A stretch of DNA of 39,316 nt from Oscillospiraceae bacterium (GCA_015065215.1 SVQT01000017.1:1-39316); one strand, 5' to 3'; numbered from the stretch's first letter, positions 29,356 through 38,294 are shown. Numbers and translations: made by a program. Notes: generated from the letters alone by a model not told the origin.

Positions 29356-29390
29356 GAAAAAGCACGGAAGCAGCGCTTCCGTGCTTTTTC
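29356..29390 (+). terminator. Intrinsic terminator after the RluA-CYTH gene
   Basis: GAAAAAGCACGGAAG, loop CAGCG, CTTCCGTGCTTTTTC. A 15-bp stem with its T-run 21 bases after the stop codon. Confidence 0.9.
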
Positions 29391-29455
29391 CTCTTTGCTC
29401 GACACGGTGGCAAGTGCTGTCGAAAGTCCTGCTTTTGACAAAAAATGCGGATTTC

Positions 29456-29548
29456 CGGAAACGAAAAAATATCCAAAATCGGAAAATAATTTGCGAAAGC
29501 TCTTGACTAAAACGGAAAAATGTGTTAAAATGATGCCAAAGACGGAAA
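29456..29548 (+). promoter_or_regulatory. Promoter with repeated CGGAAA motifs upstream of the S24 repressor gene
   Basis: The promoter is TTGACT (29503-29508), 17 bases, TAAAAT (29526-29531). CGGAAA occurs at 29456, 29480, 29513 and 29543 in the same orientation, one inside the spacer and one after the -10. Spacings of 24, 33 and 30 bases suggest operator half-sites on one DNA face, but the last could also be part of the ribosome binding region. Autoregulation by the repressor is a plausible reading. Confidence 0.5.
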
Positions 29549-29561
29549 ACGGAGGTGCCTT

Positions 29562-30359
29562 ATGGATTACATCAAGCGCATCAAAAAGATCAAAAACGAA
29601 AGAAAAATCACCAATGACGAGCTGGCGGAGCGAACCGGTATTCCGGGCGGTACGCTTTCCAAAATTCTGGCGGGGATCAGCGAATCCCCCAAGCTCAGCA
29701 ATTTTGTGGCCATTTGCGAGGCGCTGAATTGCTCGCTGGATTACATCATGTACGGTATTGAGGAAAACCCCAATAACTATACATTGGATGAAGAAGAAAT
29801 TGAGCTGATCGAGTGCTTCCGCTCGTTGGACGCGCGCGGCAAGGATACCGTGATCTCGGTACTGGAAAAAGAGGAGCGCTATATGCGCGGGGACATGAAA
29901 ACGCCTGCCAAGCGGGCCAAGATCCTCTCGCCCGAGCCGTTGCGCGCCCGTCTTGCCGCCGCGTATGAGAGCAGTGACAACGGCTTTAAGCGCCTGACAC
30001 TGCCGCTGTACGACCTGCCTGTTTCGGCGGGCGTGGGCGTAGCGCTGGACGAGGAGAGTACAGAGGAGATTACCGTCAGTGATAACGCCCGCACGCGCGA
30101 GGCGGATTTTGCCCTGCGCATCAGCGGCAATTCGATGGAGCCGCGCTACCGTGACGGCGACATTCTGCTGGTGCAGGAAACCGATAGCCTGGAATTTGGC
30201 GAGCTGGGCATTTTCATTTTGGATGGCAATGGCTTTTTTAAGGTCTTTGGCGGCGATCGGCTGTATTCTCTCAATCCCGAGTACGGCGACATTCTGCTCA
30301 AGGATTTTGAGGATGCCCGCATTGCGGGTAAGGTGATCGGCAAGCTGAAAAAGCGATGA
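29562..30359 (+). CDS. LexA/CI-like repressor: XRE helix-turn-helix + S24 peptidase
   Basis: A 265-residue regulator; GGAGG lies seven bases before ATG 29562. Residues 5-65 are a Cro/CI-type helix-turn-helix (ITNDELAERTGIPGGTLSKI). Residues 145-262 are the S24 self-cleavage domain: the A-G cleavage site in LPVSAGVG (A156-G157), catalytic serine in ISGNSMEP (S191) and lysine in GFFKVFG (K227), with RYRDGDILLV. Such proteins cleave themselves when bound to RecA filaments and so release genes during DNA damage, as in prophage or SOS control. No prophage genes are near, and the next gene is an esterase 15 bases downstream, so its regulon is not evident. It probably controls its own promoter. Confidence 0.9.
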   Translation: MDYIKRIKKIKNERKITNDELAERTGIPGGTLSKILAGISESPKLSNFVAICEALNCSLDYIMYGIEENPNNYTLDEEEIELIECFRSLDARGKDTVISVLEKEERYMRGDMKTPAKRAKILSPEPLRARLAAAYESSDNGFKRLTLPLYDLPVSAGVGVALDEESTEEITVSDNARTREADFALRISGNSMEPRYRDGDILLVQETDSLEFGELGIFILDGNGFFKVFGGDRLYSLNPEYGDILLKDFEDARIAGKVIGKLKKR

Positions 30360-30374
30360 GGAGGCCGGAACGCT

Positions 30375-31448
30375 ATGAATAAGATCGAAGCTATGCTGGC
30401 AGAGCGCCAGCTGCCGGAGCTGCTGCGCTTTGCCGACGGCCGCGCTGTAACGAAAGAAAATTTTGAGGCGCGCCGTTTGGAAATGGTGGATATTTTGTGC
30501 CGTGAGGTGTATGGCTATGCGCCCCCCGCCCCCGACCGTGTGACCGCTACCGTGCTGAAATGCAAGGAAAAGGAATTCGCGGGCAAGGGCAGGGTGCGGG
30601 AGCTAAGCCTTTCCTTTCCCACCGATCGGGGGGAATTTGCCTTTCCTGTCACCGAGATCCTGCCCACCGGTGCCGGAGCTGACGCGCGCTGTCCGGTCTT
30701 TGTTTTCATCAACTTCCGCCCCGAGGTGCCGGACCGCTATTTCCCGACAGAGGAGATCCTGGATGCGGGATGCGGTGTTGTGCGCATCTACTATAACGAT
30801 GTGGCCTTTGACGGCGAGGATCATTTCGCGGGCGGTATTGCCGCCATGTACGACCGTACCCGATACAGCTGGGGCAAGCTGCGCATGTGGGCCTTTGCCA
30901 TGAGCCGTGTGATGGACTATCTGCAAACGGTGGATTACGCCGATTTGAGCCGCGTGGCGGCGGTGGGCCACTCCCGTCTTGGCAAGACCGCCTTGCTGGC
31001 GGCGGCCACCGATACCCGCTTTGCCATGGCCTGCGCCAATTGCAGCGGCTGTGCCGGTGACGCGCTGACCCGCGGCAAGGCAGGGGAGCGTGTAAAGCAG
31101 ATCTACGACCGCTTTCCGTACTGGTTCTGTGAGAATTATGGCAAGTATGCCGAAAAAGAGGCGCAAATGCCCTTTGATCAGCATTTCCTGCTGGCCGCCA
31201 TAGCGCCCCGCCGGGTGGCTCTTGGCACCGCCGTCGAGGATATTTGGGCAGATCCCGCGTCGCAATATCTGTCCGCCTGCGCCGCTTCGCCCGCATGGAC
31301 CCTGTTTGACCAAAAGGGCTTTGCGCACCCTGACCGCCTGCCTGTTCCCGGTGACTGCCTGGATGGCGGTATGCTCGCGTATCATTTGCGTGAGGGAACG
31401 CATTTCCTTTCCCGCGCCGACTGGCACCGCTATCTTTGCTTGCTGTGA
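30375..31448 (+). CDS. CE15-like alpha/beta-hydrolase esterase (glucuronoyl esterase-like)
   Basis: A 357-residue alpha/beta hydrolase, ATG 30375 with GAGGAGG eleven bases upstream. The nucleophile is S200 in VGHSRLGKTALL; the following FAMACANCSGCAGDALTRGKAGE segment and FPYWFCENYGKY, then PFDQHFLLAAIAPRRV, match family CE15 (glucuronoyl methylesterase) and related acetyl-xylan esterase-like proteins. A catalytic histidine is expected in the last 15 residues (THFLSRADWHRY), and the acid is probably in VEDIWADP. There is no signal peptide, so it would act inside the cell on xylan-derived or similar saccharide esters. It is cotranscribed with the S24 repressor gene (15-base gap). Specificity is not provable from sequence. 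Confidence 0.78.
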   Translation: MNKIEAMLAERQLPELLRFADGRAVTKENFEARRLEMVDILCREVYGYAPPAPDRVTATVLKCKEKEFAGKGRVRELSLSFPTDRGEFAFPVTEILPTGAGADARCPVFVFINFRPEVPDRYFPTEEILDAGCGVVRIYYNDVAFDGEDHFAGGIAAMYDRTRYSWGKLRMWAFAMSRVMDYLQTVDYADLSRVAAVGHSRLGKTALLAAATDTRFAMACANCSGCAGDALTRGKAGERVKQIYDRFPYWFCENYGKYAEKEAQMPFDQHFLLAAIAPRRVALGTAVEDIWADPASQYLSACAASPAWTLFDQKGFAHPDRLPVPGDCLDGGMLAYHLREGTHFLSRADWHRYLCLL

Positions 31449-31497
31449 GCGGGCCTGCCGCGTCCAGCGCGGAACCCAAGCATACCCAAACATCATA

Positions 31498-31550
31498 GCA
31501 AAAAGTCGCTTTCGCTATCCTTTCAGGATGGCACATGCGGCTTTTTTTGC
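31498..31550 (+). terminator. Two-part hairpin terminator after the esterase gene
   Basis: GCAAAAAGTCGC pairs with GCGGCTTTTTTTGC (one G-T pair), enclosing an inner hairpin ATCCT/AGGAT. The T-run at 31542-31548 fits termination of the repressor-esterase transcript. Confidence 0.65.
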
Positions 31551-31649
31551 AGCCATAGCTCCCCAAATGGCCGTTGGAAGCGCGGGAGCGCGCAGAGCGC
31601 TCACAGACAGCCAAAATTCCAGTGGCCGCGGCGGATTTTCATTTTCCGA

Positions 31650-31678
31650 TTGACATTTTATAGCGAAGCTTGTATAAT
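31650..31678 (+). promoter_or_regulatory. Perfect consensus promoter of the NSS transporter gene
   Basis: TTGACA (31650-31655), 17-base spacer, TATAAT (31673-31678), 38 bases before the ATG. Confidence 0.92.
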
Positions 31679-31716
31679 AGGTTTATCTTTGAATTTTACT
31701 TGGAAACGGAGCAGTT

Positions 31717-33165
31717 ATGAACCAACAACATGAAGTATCTGCCGCCCCCGAACGGCATCGGGAGAAATTTTCCTCCCGTTTGGGCTTTTTGCTGATCTCG
31801 GCGGGTTGCGCCATCGGTCTTGGCAATGTGTATCGTTTTCCCATTATCACCGGCTCTTACGGCGGCGCCCTATTTGTGCTGATCTATCTGGCCTTTTTGC
31901 TGATTTTGGGCGTGCCGGTCATGTGTGCCGAGCTGTCGGTTGGCCGTGCCAGTCAGCGCAGCATCGCCTCCTCCTTTGAGCGCTTGGAAAAGCCGGGGCA
32001 AAAGTGGCATTGGATGAAATTTTTGGGCATTGGCGGCAACTATCTGCTGATGATGTGCTATACCGTGATCGCTGGATGGATGCTGATCTATTTGTGCAAA
32101 TATTTGGGGAATACCGCCATCGACGGTGCCGGCACACACTTTATGGAAATCAGGGACGCGGCGTTGCTGAAGGCGCATTTTGGCGAAACGGTGGGCCATG
32201 TGGGCCAAGTGATCGCTTCCACCTTTATCACGATCGTCGCATGCTTTCTGATCTGTTCTCTCGGCCTTCAAAAAGGCGTGGAGCGAGTGACGAAATATAT
32301 GATGCTGGCGCTTTTTGTGCTGATCATCGGTCTTGGCATCTACTGCTCTACACTGCCCGGCGCCGGGGAGGGCTTGAAGTTCTATCTGATCCCCTCGCGT
32401 GAGAGCCTGAAGGCGGTCAACATCGGGGATGTGATCACGGCGGCGATGGGCCAAGCGTTTTTCACCCTTAGCGTGGGCATCGGCTCGATCGCGATTTTTG
32501 GCAGCTATATCGGTCGCGACCGCTCGCTGTTGGGCGAGGCTGTCACCATTACCGCGCTGGATACCTTTGTGGCGCTGGCCTCCGGCTTTATCATCTTTCC
32601 GGCATGCTTTACCTTTGCGGGCGGTATTCATACCGACGCTTCCAGTGTCGGTGCCTCCTTCCTCTTTACCACTCTGTCCAGTATCTTCAACTCGATGGGG
32701 CCTGTCACCGGCCGGATTTTCGGTTCCTTCTTCTTCCTGTTCATGCTGTTCGCGGCTTACTCTACCGTCATTGCCGTTTTTGAAAATATCATTTCCTTTT
32801 GGTTGGATTTGACCAAGCTCAAGCGCTGGCAGGTGTGCCTGATCAATATCGGTCTTTTGATGCTGCTTTCCTTGCCCGCCATCTTTAGCCTTGGGCTGTG
32901 GGAAAATGTCAAGCTGCTGGGCATGGGCTTTTTGGATCTGGAGGATTTTATCGTTTCCAATTTACTCTTGCCGCTGGGCAGCGTGTGCTATGTGCTGTTC
33001 TGTACCGCCCGTTACGGCTGGGGATGGGACCGCTTTAGCGAGGAAGTCAATACCGGCAACGGCCTGAAATTCCCCAAAAAGCTCCGCGTTTATATGACCT
33101 TTATTTTGCCGGTGATCATCCTTGCCTTGATGGTGGTGTCGCTGATCGGCAAATTTACCGCGTAA
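31717..33165 (+). CDS. Neurotransmitter:sodium symporter (NSS/SNF) family transporter
   Basis: A 482-residue inner-membrane protein of the LeuT-fold symporters, which import amino acids or similar amines with sodium. The family signature is in TM1: LISAGCAIGLGNVYRFPIIT (about 26-45) with the unwound GLGNVYRFP sodium site, followed by GGALFVLIYLAF. The conserved TM3 and the TM6/TM8 regions (AFFTLSVGIGSIAIFGSY, and LFMLFAAYSTVIAVFENII) are visible. There are about eleven to twelve membrane segments and the protein is near the shorter bacterial length. ATG 31717 has a weak GGAG. It has its own strong promoter and terminator. Its substrate cannot be read from sequence; it need not be linked to the esterase. 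Confidence 0.93.
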   Translation: MNQQHEVSAAPERHREKFSSRLGFLLISAGCAIGLGNVYRFPIITGSYGGALFVLIYLAFLLILGVPVMCAELSVGRASQRSIASSFERLEKPGQKWHWMKFLGIGGNYLLMMCYTVIAGWMLIYLCKYLGNTAIDGAGTHFMEIRDAALLKAHFGETVGHVGQVIASTFITIVACFLICSLGLQKGVERVTKYMMLALFVLIIGLGIYCSTLPGAGEGLKFYLIPSRESLKAVNIGDVITAAMGQAFFTLSVGIGSIAIFGSYIGRDRSLLGEAVTITALDTFVALASGFIIFPACFTFAGGIHTDASSVGASFLFTTLSSIFNSMGPVTGRIFGSFFFLFMLFAAYSTVIAVFENIISFWLDLTKLKRWQVCLINIGLLMLLSLPAIFSLGLWENVKLLGMGFLDLEDFIVSNLLLPLGSVCYVLFCTARYGWGWDRFSEEVNTGNGLKFPKKLRVYMTFILPVIILALMVVSLIGKFTA

Positions 33166-33183
33166 CGGCGGATAGCCGCCAAC

Positions 33184-33227
33184 AAAACACAGTGCCACAG
33201 GGCGCCTGCCCTGTGGCACTGTGTTTT
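33184..33227. terminator. Bidirectional intrinsic terminator after the NSS transporter
   Basis: A 20-bp perfect stem (AAAACACAGTGCCACAGGGC, loop GCCT, complement) ending in TTTTATT, 18 bases after the stop codon. Confidence 0.92.
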
Positions 33228-33384
33228 ATTGGTTGATCATAAAAAAGCTTTCAAGCACTATAAGATTATAAAGTAATGATACCGTGCGGTAAAGTTTCGT
33301 TTCGGTTTAGAATTCTGTGGTACAATTTCAAGGTAAAGTCGATACTTGGCTAAAAAAGTCGAATGAGCGCAAGGAGAAATGACG

Positions 33385-35025
33385 ATGAATACACAAACCA
33401 TCGACGGAAAATGCTACGCGCAAATGCTGCTGGGCGGCGCGGCCGCTTTGGCGGCACATGCCGAGGAGCTGAACGCGTTGAATGTTTTTCCCGTATGTGA
33501 CGGTGACACCGGCACCAATATGACCAGAACCATGGAGGGGGGGCTTGCCGAGGTCGCAAACGACACCGATAGCATCGGTGCCATGTCAAAGCGCTTTGCC
33601 AAAGGCGTTTTGCTGTCGGCCAGGGGCAATTCCGGCGTGATCCTCTCGCAAATTTTCGCGGGGATCACAGAGGGATTGCAAGCGTATGATACGGTGACCG
33701 CCGCCGAGCTTGCCGCCGCCTATCGACGGGGCATTGCCACATCCTATGCGGCGGTGCAGAACCCGACCGAGGGCACCATTCTGACGGTGTTTCGTGAAAG
33801 CACCGAATATGCCGGCTCGCACATCGACCAAAGCTCTACGGTAGAGGATTTCTTTCGCCTACATATCGCCCAGGCGCGCCGCAGTCTCAGCGCCACCAAA
33901 GAGCTGCTGCCGGTGCTTGCCGAGGCCGACGTGGTAGACTCGGGCGCCGCTGGCTATCTGTACATTGCGCAAGGGATGTATGAGGCGCTGGGCGGCAAAG
34001 AGATTACCTATCAGGTAACAAAGCAGCAGGAGAGCGGCAAGCTGGATATTGATCGTTTTACCCGTGATAGCGTCTTGGCGTTCGGTTATTGCACCGAGGT
34101 GCTGATCCGCTTGACCACCGCCAAGGTGGATCCGGATACCTTTGAGCTGAAAACGGTTTTGCGCACCCTGGAGGAGCTGGGCGGCGAGAGCGTGGTGGCC
34201 TATAAGCAGGAGGATATTGTCAAGGTTCACGTGCATACCTTTACCCCGGGTGAGGTGCTGACAAGATTGCAGGCCTTTGGTGAGTTCTTGACGGTGAAGA
34301 TCGAAAACATGTCGCTGGGGCACTCGGAGGCCGAGAAAAGAACAGAGAAAAAGACAGAGCAGAAAAAGAAATTTTCTGTGGTGGCGGTGGCCAGCGGCGA
34401 CGGCATCTCGGCACTGTTTACCGATATGGGCGCCCACCGCATCATTGCGGGCGGGCAGACCGCCAACCCCTCCATTGAGGAGTTCATTGAGGCGTTTGAG
34501 GCATGCGACAGCGAAAATATCATTGTGCTGCCCAACAACAAAAACATCATTTTGGCGGCAAAGCAAGCGGCACAGCTCTATACCGATGCCGCCGTACATG
34601 TGGTAGAAACCAAAAACCTGATGCAGGGCTACAGCGCACTGTCTGTCATCAATCCGGGCGTTACCGATATAGAGGCCCTTGTGGGCAGCGCGGCACGCGC
34701 CGCGCAAAGCGTGCTGGACTGTGAGGTGACCCGCGCGGTTCGTGACGCCAACATAGATGGCTTTGTCATCAGACAAGGGGATTATATGGCGATCAGTCAA
34801 AACAGGATCGTTGCCACAGCTCCCACCGCCGAGCAAGCGGCGCTTGCGATGCTGGAGGGCGCTGACACCGATCTTTGCGAGATCATTACCGTCTTTACCG
34901 GCAAGGGCGTTACCGACGAGCGGCGGGTGGCGCTGACGCAGCAGCTGCAAGAGCTGTATGAGGATTGTGAGATCACGGTATATGAGGGCGGGCAGGATGT
35001 TTATGACTACTTTTTGTCGATCGAA
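33385..35025 (+). CDS. Fatty acid kinase FakA-like (DhaL/DAK2 domain protein)
   Basis: A 547-residue kinase; ATG 33385 is chosen because AAGGAG lies eight bases upstream, while ATG 33379 is only two bases from it. The N-terminal DhaL-type ATP-binding domain shows LNALNVFPVCDGDTGTNM (29-46) with the two magnesium-binding aspartates (D39, D41), and LLSARGNSGVILSQIF. The middle (about 200-320) has KVDPDTFELKTVLRTL and KVHVHTFTPGE, which is the FakA middle domain with its zinc or catalytic histidines; the rest is the DegV-like C-terminal domain. FakA phosphorylates fatty acids held by FakB to acyl-phosphate. The gene heads a five-gene operon; the stop codon is followed within 15 bases by plsX. 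A TACAAT at 33321 is a possible -10. The end given excludes the stop codon, which is at 35026-35028. Confidence 0.88.
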
Positions 35026-35039
35026 TAAGGAGGAAGCCT

Positions 35040-36026
35040 ATGGATTTTGTCAAGATCGTTATTGATACCAAGGGCGGTGATAAGGGTGCCGCTACCATGA
35101 TCAAGGGCGCCGCTATGGCGCTGGAAAAGCACCCGCAGCTATCGGTGCTGCTGCTGGGCGACGAGGCCTTCATTTCGGCGGAATGCGCCAAGCTGCAAAT
35201 GCCCGCGGACCGTGTGGAAATCCTGGACGCGCCGGGTGAGATCACCAACTACGATTCGCCTGCCGAGGCCATGTTCCAAAAGACAGATTCCTCTATGCTG
35301 CGCGGGGTGTCGGCGCTGGCGCGGCGAGAGGATCTGTTCGGCATGATCACCACCGGCAATACCGGCGTGCTGATCACCGCCGCCATTCGTTATCTTTCGG
35401 GCACCGAGCGGGTGCGCCCCGCCTTGGCGGCGGTACTGCCGGCACAGACCGGCGGCTTTACCTGCCTTGTGGATACCGGCGCTACCGTAGATTGCACCCC
35501 GCCTATTTTGCATCACTTCGCCAGACTCGGCTCTGATCTGATGAAAAACATGTACGGCATCGCGGCCCCCAGGGTAGGCTTGCTTTCCAACGGGTCGGAA
35601 TCCAGCAAGGGCAATAAGCTGGTCAAAGAGACCTATCCCTTGCTTCGTGATGACCAGAGCCTTTGCTTTGTGGGCAATATCGAGGGGAACAACGCGCTGT
35701 CCGGCGACTGCGACGTGCTGGTTTGTGACGGCTTTGCCGGCAATCAGGTTTTAAAGGTTACCGAGGGAACAGCAACCCGCATCATCACCGATGTGATGAA
35801 GTATGCCTACCGTACCGGCAGTGACGAGGTCAAAAAATTGGGTGCCCATCTCATGAGCGTGTATGACATCGGCTCTCTTGGCGGCGGCATCATTCTCGGC
35901 GCCGCGAAGCCTGTCATCAAGGCCAGAGGCAGCGCGGGCGAGGAGGCTGTGGTCAATACAGCGGCCATGCTACTGAATATGGCGGCCAATAAAGCGGTTT
36001 TCGCGCAAGATAAAAATAAAGTTTAA
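35040..36026 (+). CDS. PlsX-like phosphate acyltransferase, divergent
   Basis: A 328-residue enzyme of the PlsX family, which interconverts acyl-ACP and acyl-phosphate. RBS AAGGAGG lies a few bases before ATG 35040. Family landmarks: FGMITTGNTGVLITAAI, GLLSNGSESSKGNKLVKETY (usual G-x-E-x-x-KGN), VCDGFAGNQVLKVTEG, and the C-terminal LGGGIILGAAKPVIKARGS. The first motif reads IVIDTKGGDKGAAT, whereas housekeeping PlsX has DAMGGDxAP; this suggests a specialised paralogue. It sits between a FakA-like and a FakB-like gene, so it probably works on acyl-phosphate made by that pair and passes the chain to the dedicated ACP at the end of the operon. The usual fabD-fabH partners are absent. Confidence 0.88.
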   Translation: MDFVKIVIDTKGGDKGAATMIKGAAMALEKHPQLSVLLLGDEAFISAECAKLQMPADRVEILDAPGEITNYDSPAEAMFQKTDSSMLRGVSALARREDLFGMITTGNTGVLITAAIRYLSGTERVRPALAAVLPAQTGGFTCLVDTGATVDCTPPILHHFARLGSDLMKNMYGIAAPRVGLLSNGSESSKGNKLVKETYPLLRDDQSLCFVGNIEGNNALSGDCDVLVCDGFAGNQVLKVTEGTATRIITDVMKYAYRTGSDEVKKLGAHLMSVYDIGSLGGGIILGAAKPVIKARGSAGEEAVVNTAAMLLNMAANKAVFAQDKNKV

Positions 36027-36040
36027 GTGAGGGAAGAATG

Positions 36041-36943
36041 ATGTCTAAGATCAAAATTATGTGCACCTCTACCGGTTGTATCGAATACGCGCCCGAGCGC
36101 TATCATAACCTGGGCATTGATATTATCCGTGTTCATGTGCTCTTCAACGGCAGAGATTATAAGGAGGGGCTTGATCTGGATCCGGTTGAGTTTTATCAGC
36201 AGCTGGAGACGATCAAGGAGCCCAAAAAGAATTTGCCCCGCACCGCCATGCCGGATACCGATGAGATCCGGGGGTGCTTTGAAAAAGCCATTGCCGACGG
36301 CTATGACGAGGCGATTGTTTTTGTGATTTCTTCCGGGCTTGGCGGTACTTATAACCTGATCGGCCTGATCGCCAAAGAGTTTGAGGGCAGACTGAACATC
36401 CATGTGGTGGATACCAAGATCACCGCCTTCAGTGAAGGGATTTTGGCGATCAAGGCGGCCGAATTCGCGCAAAAGGGCATGTCCGCGCAGCAGATTTTAA
36501 AGGAGACTGCCTGGATGATGAAAAGCCAGGAGCTGATCGGTGTTGACGGCAAGCTGGATTACCTCATTTACAATGGCAGACTCAAAGGCGGCAAGGCCTT
36601 TATGGGGCAGCTGTTTAATATTTGCCCGGTGGTGCATTTCAACCGGGAGGGCGAGTGCGTCGCGATGGAAACCGTGCGCACCCCCAAAAAGGCGTTGATG
36701 CGCTCCTGCGAGATCCTCAAAGAAAAGATCGGCGATCGCGATCCGCGGGATTATATGCTTTGGCACCTGTATACCGGCCCCTCGCTTTTAGAGACCTTAA
36801 AAACGATTGAGAGCAAGTACGGCATTGTTACCAACCATGAGGATGTGATCATGTCCCCTGTCAGCGGTTGCCATAACGGCCCCTGGCTTGCCGGCTACGG
36901 ACTTGTTTTCCTGCGCCGTGAGGACGAGGCGCTTGAGGATTGA
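36041..36943 (+). CDS. DegV family protein (FakB-like fatty acid binding)
   Basis: A 300-residue protein; two adjacent ATG codons (36038, 36041) follow GAGGGAAG, and either may be used. The DegV fold shows IKIMCTSTGCIEYAPERYHN at the start, LFNGRDYKEGLDL, LPRTAMPD (usual TSQPS-type fatty-acid carboxylate site, here altered), VFVISSGLGGTYN (the SSGLSGTY motif), VVDTKITAFSEGI and NGRLKGGKAFMGQLFNICPV (usual RGR-I-x-x-x-K). FakB-type members bind one fatty acid and present it to FakA. Changed residues at the ligand site (T-A-M-P for T-S-Q-P) hint at a different chain or ligand. It is 14 bases after plsX. Confidence 0.85.
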   Translation: MSKIKIMCTSTGCIEYAPERYHNLGIDIIRVHVLFNGRDYKEGLDLDPVEFYQQLETIKEPKKNLPRTAMPDTDEIRGCFEKAIADGYDEAIVFVISSGLGGTYNLIGLIAKEFEGRLNIHVVDTKITAFSEGILAIKAAEFAQKGMSAQQILKETAWMMKSQELIGVDGKLDYLIYNGRLKGGKAFMGQLFNICPVVHFNREGECVAMETVRTPKKALMRSCEILKEKIGDRDPRDYMLWHLYTGPSLLETLKTIESKYGIVTNHEDVIMSPVSGCHNGPWLAGYGLVFLRREDEALED

Positions 36944-36944
36944 G

Positions 36945-38069
36945 ATGGTCGAGATCAAAACAGTTAAAACAGCCAAGGACATCAAAGAATTCATCAACTT
37001 TCCTCTGCGATTGTATCGGGATTGTCCCTTTTTTGTGCCGCCGCTTTACGGGGATGAGAAAAAGCTGCTCCGCGCGGGCGCTTGCGGCGATATGGCCGAG
37101 TCGGTGTTCTATCTCGCCGTGCGAGAGGGGAAAACGGTCGGCCGGATACAGGGCCTGATCCAAAAGCAATATAACCAGAACCACAACAAGCGCCAGGTGC
37201 GCTTTACCCGATTTGACAGTATTGATGACAGTGCCGTATCCAACGCTTTGTTTGCCGCCGTTGAAAAATGGGGGGCAGAGCGGGGGATGAACGAGCTCTG
37301 CGGCCCGCTTGGCTATTGCGACCTGGATCGTGAGGGGCTGCTGGTTGAGGGCTTTGAGGAAGACGCTACCTTTGAAGAGCAGTACAATTACGCCTATTAC
37401 GGCGCTCTTGTGGAAAAGGCGGGCCTTCAAAAGGATGTCGATTGGCTGGAATTTGAACTGCGCCGTCCTGAAAAGAAAAATGAAATGCTTGCCCGCGCGG
37501 CAAATCGCACGCTGGAGATCAATAAATTGCATGTGGCAAGCACCAAAATGTCCAAACGGAAGTATATCGAGAAATACCGGGACAGCTTTTTTGATTGCCT
37601 TGATGAGTGCTACCGCCATCTCTACGGTACAGTGCCGATCGACAAAGAGACCCAGGAGGAGCTGATCAGGCAGTTTATGCTGATCCTCCACAAGGAGTAT
37701 CTCATTTTGATCTGTGACGAACGCGAGCAGGTTGTGGGCTTTGGCTTGTGCTTTCCCAGTATTGGCAAGGCCGTGAAAAAAAGCGGCGGCAGATTGACGT
37801 TGCCGGCGCTTTGCAGACTGCTCAAGGCGGTCAGATCGCCAAAGGTCATTGACCTTGGCCTTGTGGCGGTCCGCCCCAAATATCAGCTTTCTGGCGTTAA
37901 CGCGGTCATTCTGAACACACTCCTTGAGGCGATGCTCAGCGGCCGTTTACAGGCTTGCGAGACCAATCTCAATCTGGAGACAAATACAGCGGTGCTTTCC
38001 CAGTGGCGGCATTTTTCCGCCCGTCAACACAAACGCAGACGCTCATATATGAAAAAGATAGGAGAATAA
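36945..38069 (+). CDS. GNAT-like acyltransferase of unknown specificity
   Basis: A 374-residue protein that starts one base after the degV stop, with GAGGAT as ribosome binding site. It has a FINFPLRLYRDCPFFVPPLYGDEKKLL opening found in a group of YghO-like GNAT proteins, a first acyltransferase-like half with ESVFYLAVREGKTVGRIQGL and CGPLGYCDLDREGLLVEGF, and a second GNAT-like half with CDEREQVVGFGLCFPSIGKA, followed by DLGLVAVRPKYQLSGVNAVIL. GNAT proteins of this layout can transfer long acyl chains from acyl-CoA or acyl-ACP to amines or hydroxyls. Because its gene lies between fatty acid activation genes and an ACP gene, it is the likely end-user of the acyl-ACP. No acceptor is evident. 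Confidence 0.75.
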   Translation: MVEIKTVKTAKDIKEFINFPLRLYRDCPFFVPPLYGDEKKLLRAGACGDMAESVFYLAVREGKTVGRIQGLIQKQYNQNHNKRQVRFTRFDSIDDSAVSNALFAAVEKWGAERGMNELCGPLGYCDLDREGLLVEGFEEDATFEEQYNYAYYGALVEKAGLQKDVDWLEFELRRPEKKNEMLARAANRTLEINKLHVASTKMSKRKYIEKYRDSFFDCLDECYRHLYGTVPIDKETQEELIRQFMLILHKEYLILICDEREQVVGFGLCFPSIGKAVKKSGGRLTLPALCRLLKAVRSPKVIDLGLVAVRPKYQLSGVNAVILNTLLEAMLSGRLQACETNLNLETNTAVLSQWRHFSARQHKRRRSYMKKIGE

Positions 38070-38072
38070 ACA

Positions 38073-38294
38073 ATGTTAGAACAATTGAAACAGATTTTAT
38101 GCCGGGTAATGCCTGAGGTAGATGCCTCCAAAATCACCGAACAGACCAATCTGGTCACCGATCTTGGCTTTGACTCGCTGGCGCTGATGATGCTCTCTAT
38201 GGAAATAGAGGATGCGTTTCAGTTCAAATTCACCGAGTTTGTGCGCTTTGAAACCGTCGGTGACGTTTGCGGCTATCTGGAAAGCCGCATTTGA
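38073..38294 (+). CDS. Acyl carrier protein, dedicated to the acyl operon
   Basis: A 73-residue acyl carrier protein, ATG 38073 after GGAG, four bases from the end of the GNAT-like gene. The phosphopantetheine attachment serine is S35 in DLGFDSLALMMLSMEIED. Most housekeeping AcpP proteins have GADSLD here; the GFDSLALMM form resembles specialised carriers. The four-helix pattern and acidic charge are normal. Its position at the end of the FakA-PlsX-DegV-GNAT operon suggests that it carries the acyl chain from PlsX to the GNAT-like protein. A terminator hairpin follows about 85 bases downstream. Confidence 0.9.
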   Translation: MLEQLKQILCRVMPEVDASKITEQTNLVTDLGFDSLALMMLSMEIEDAFQFKFTEFVRFETVGDVCGYLESRI

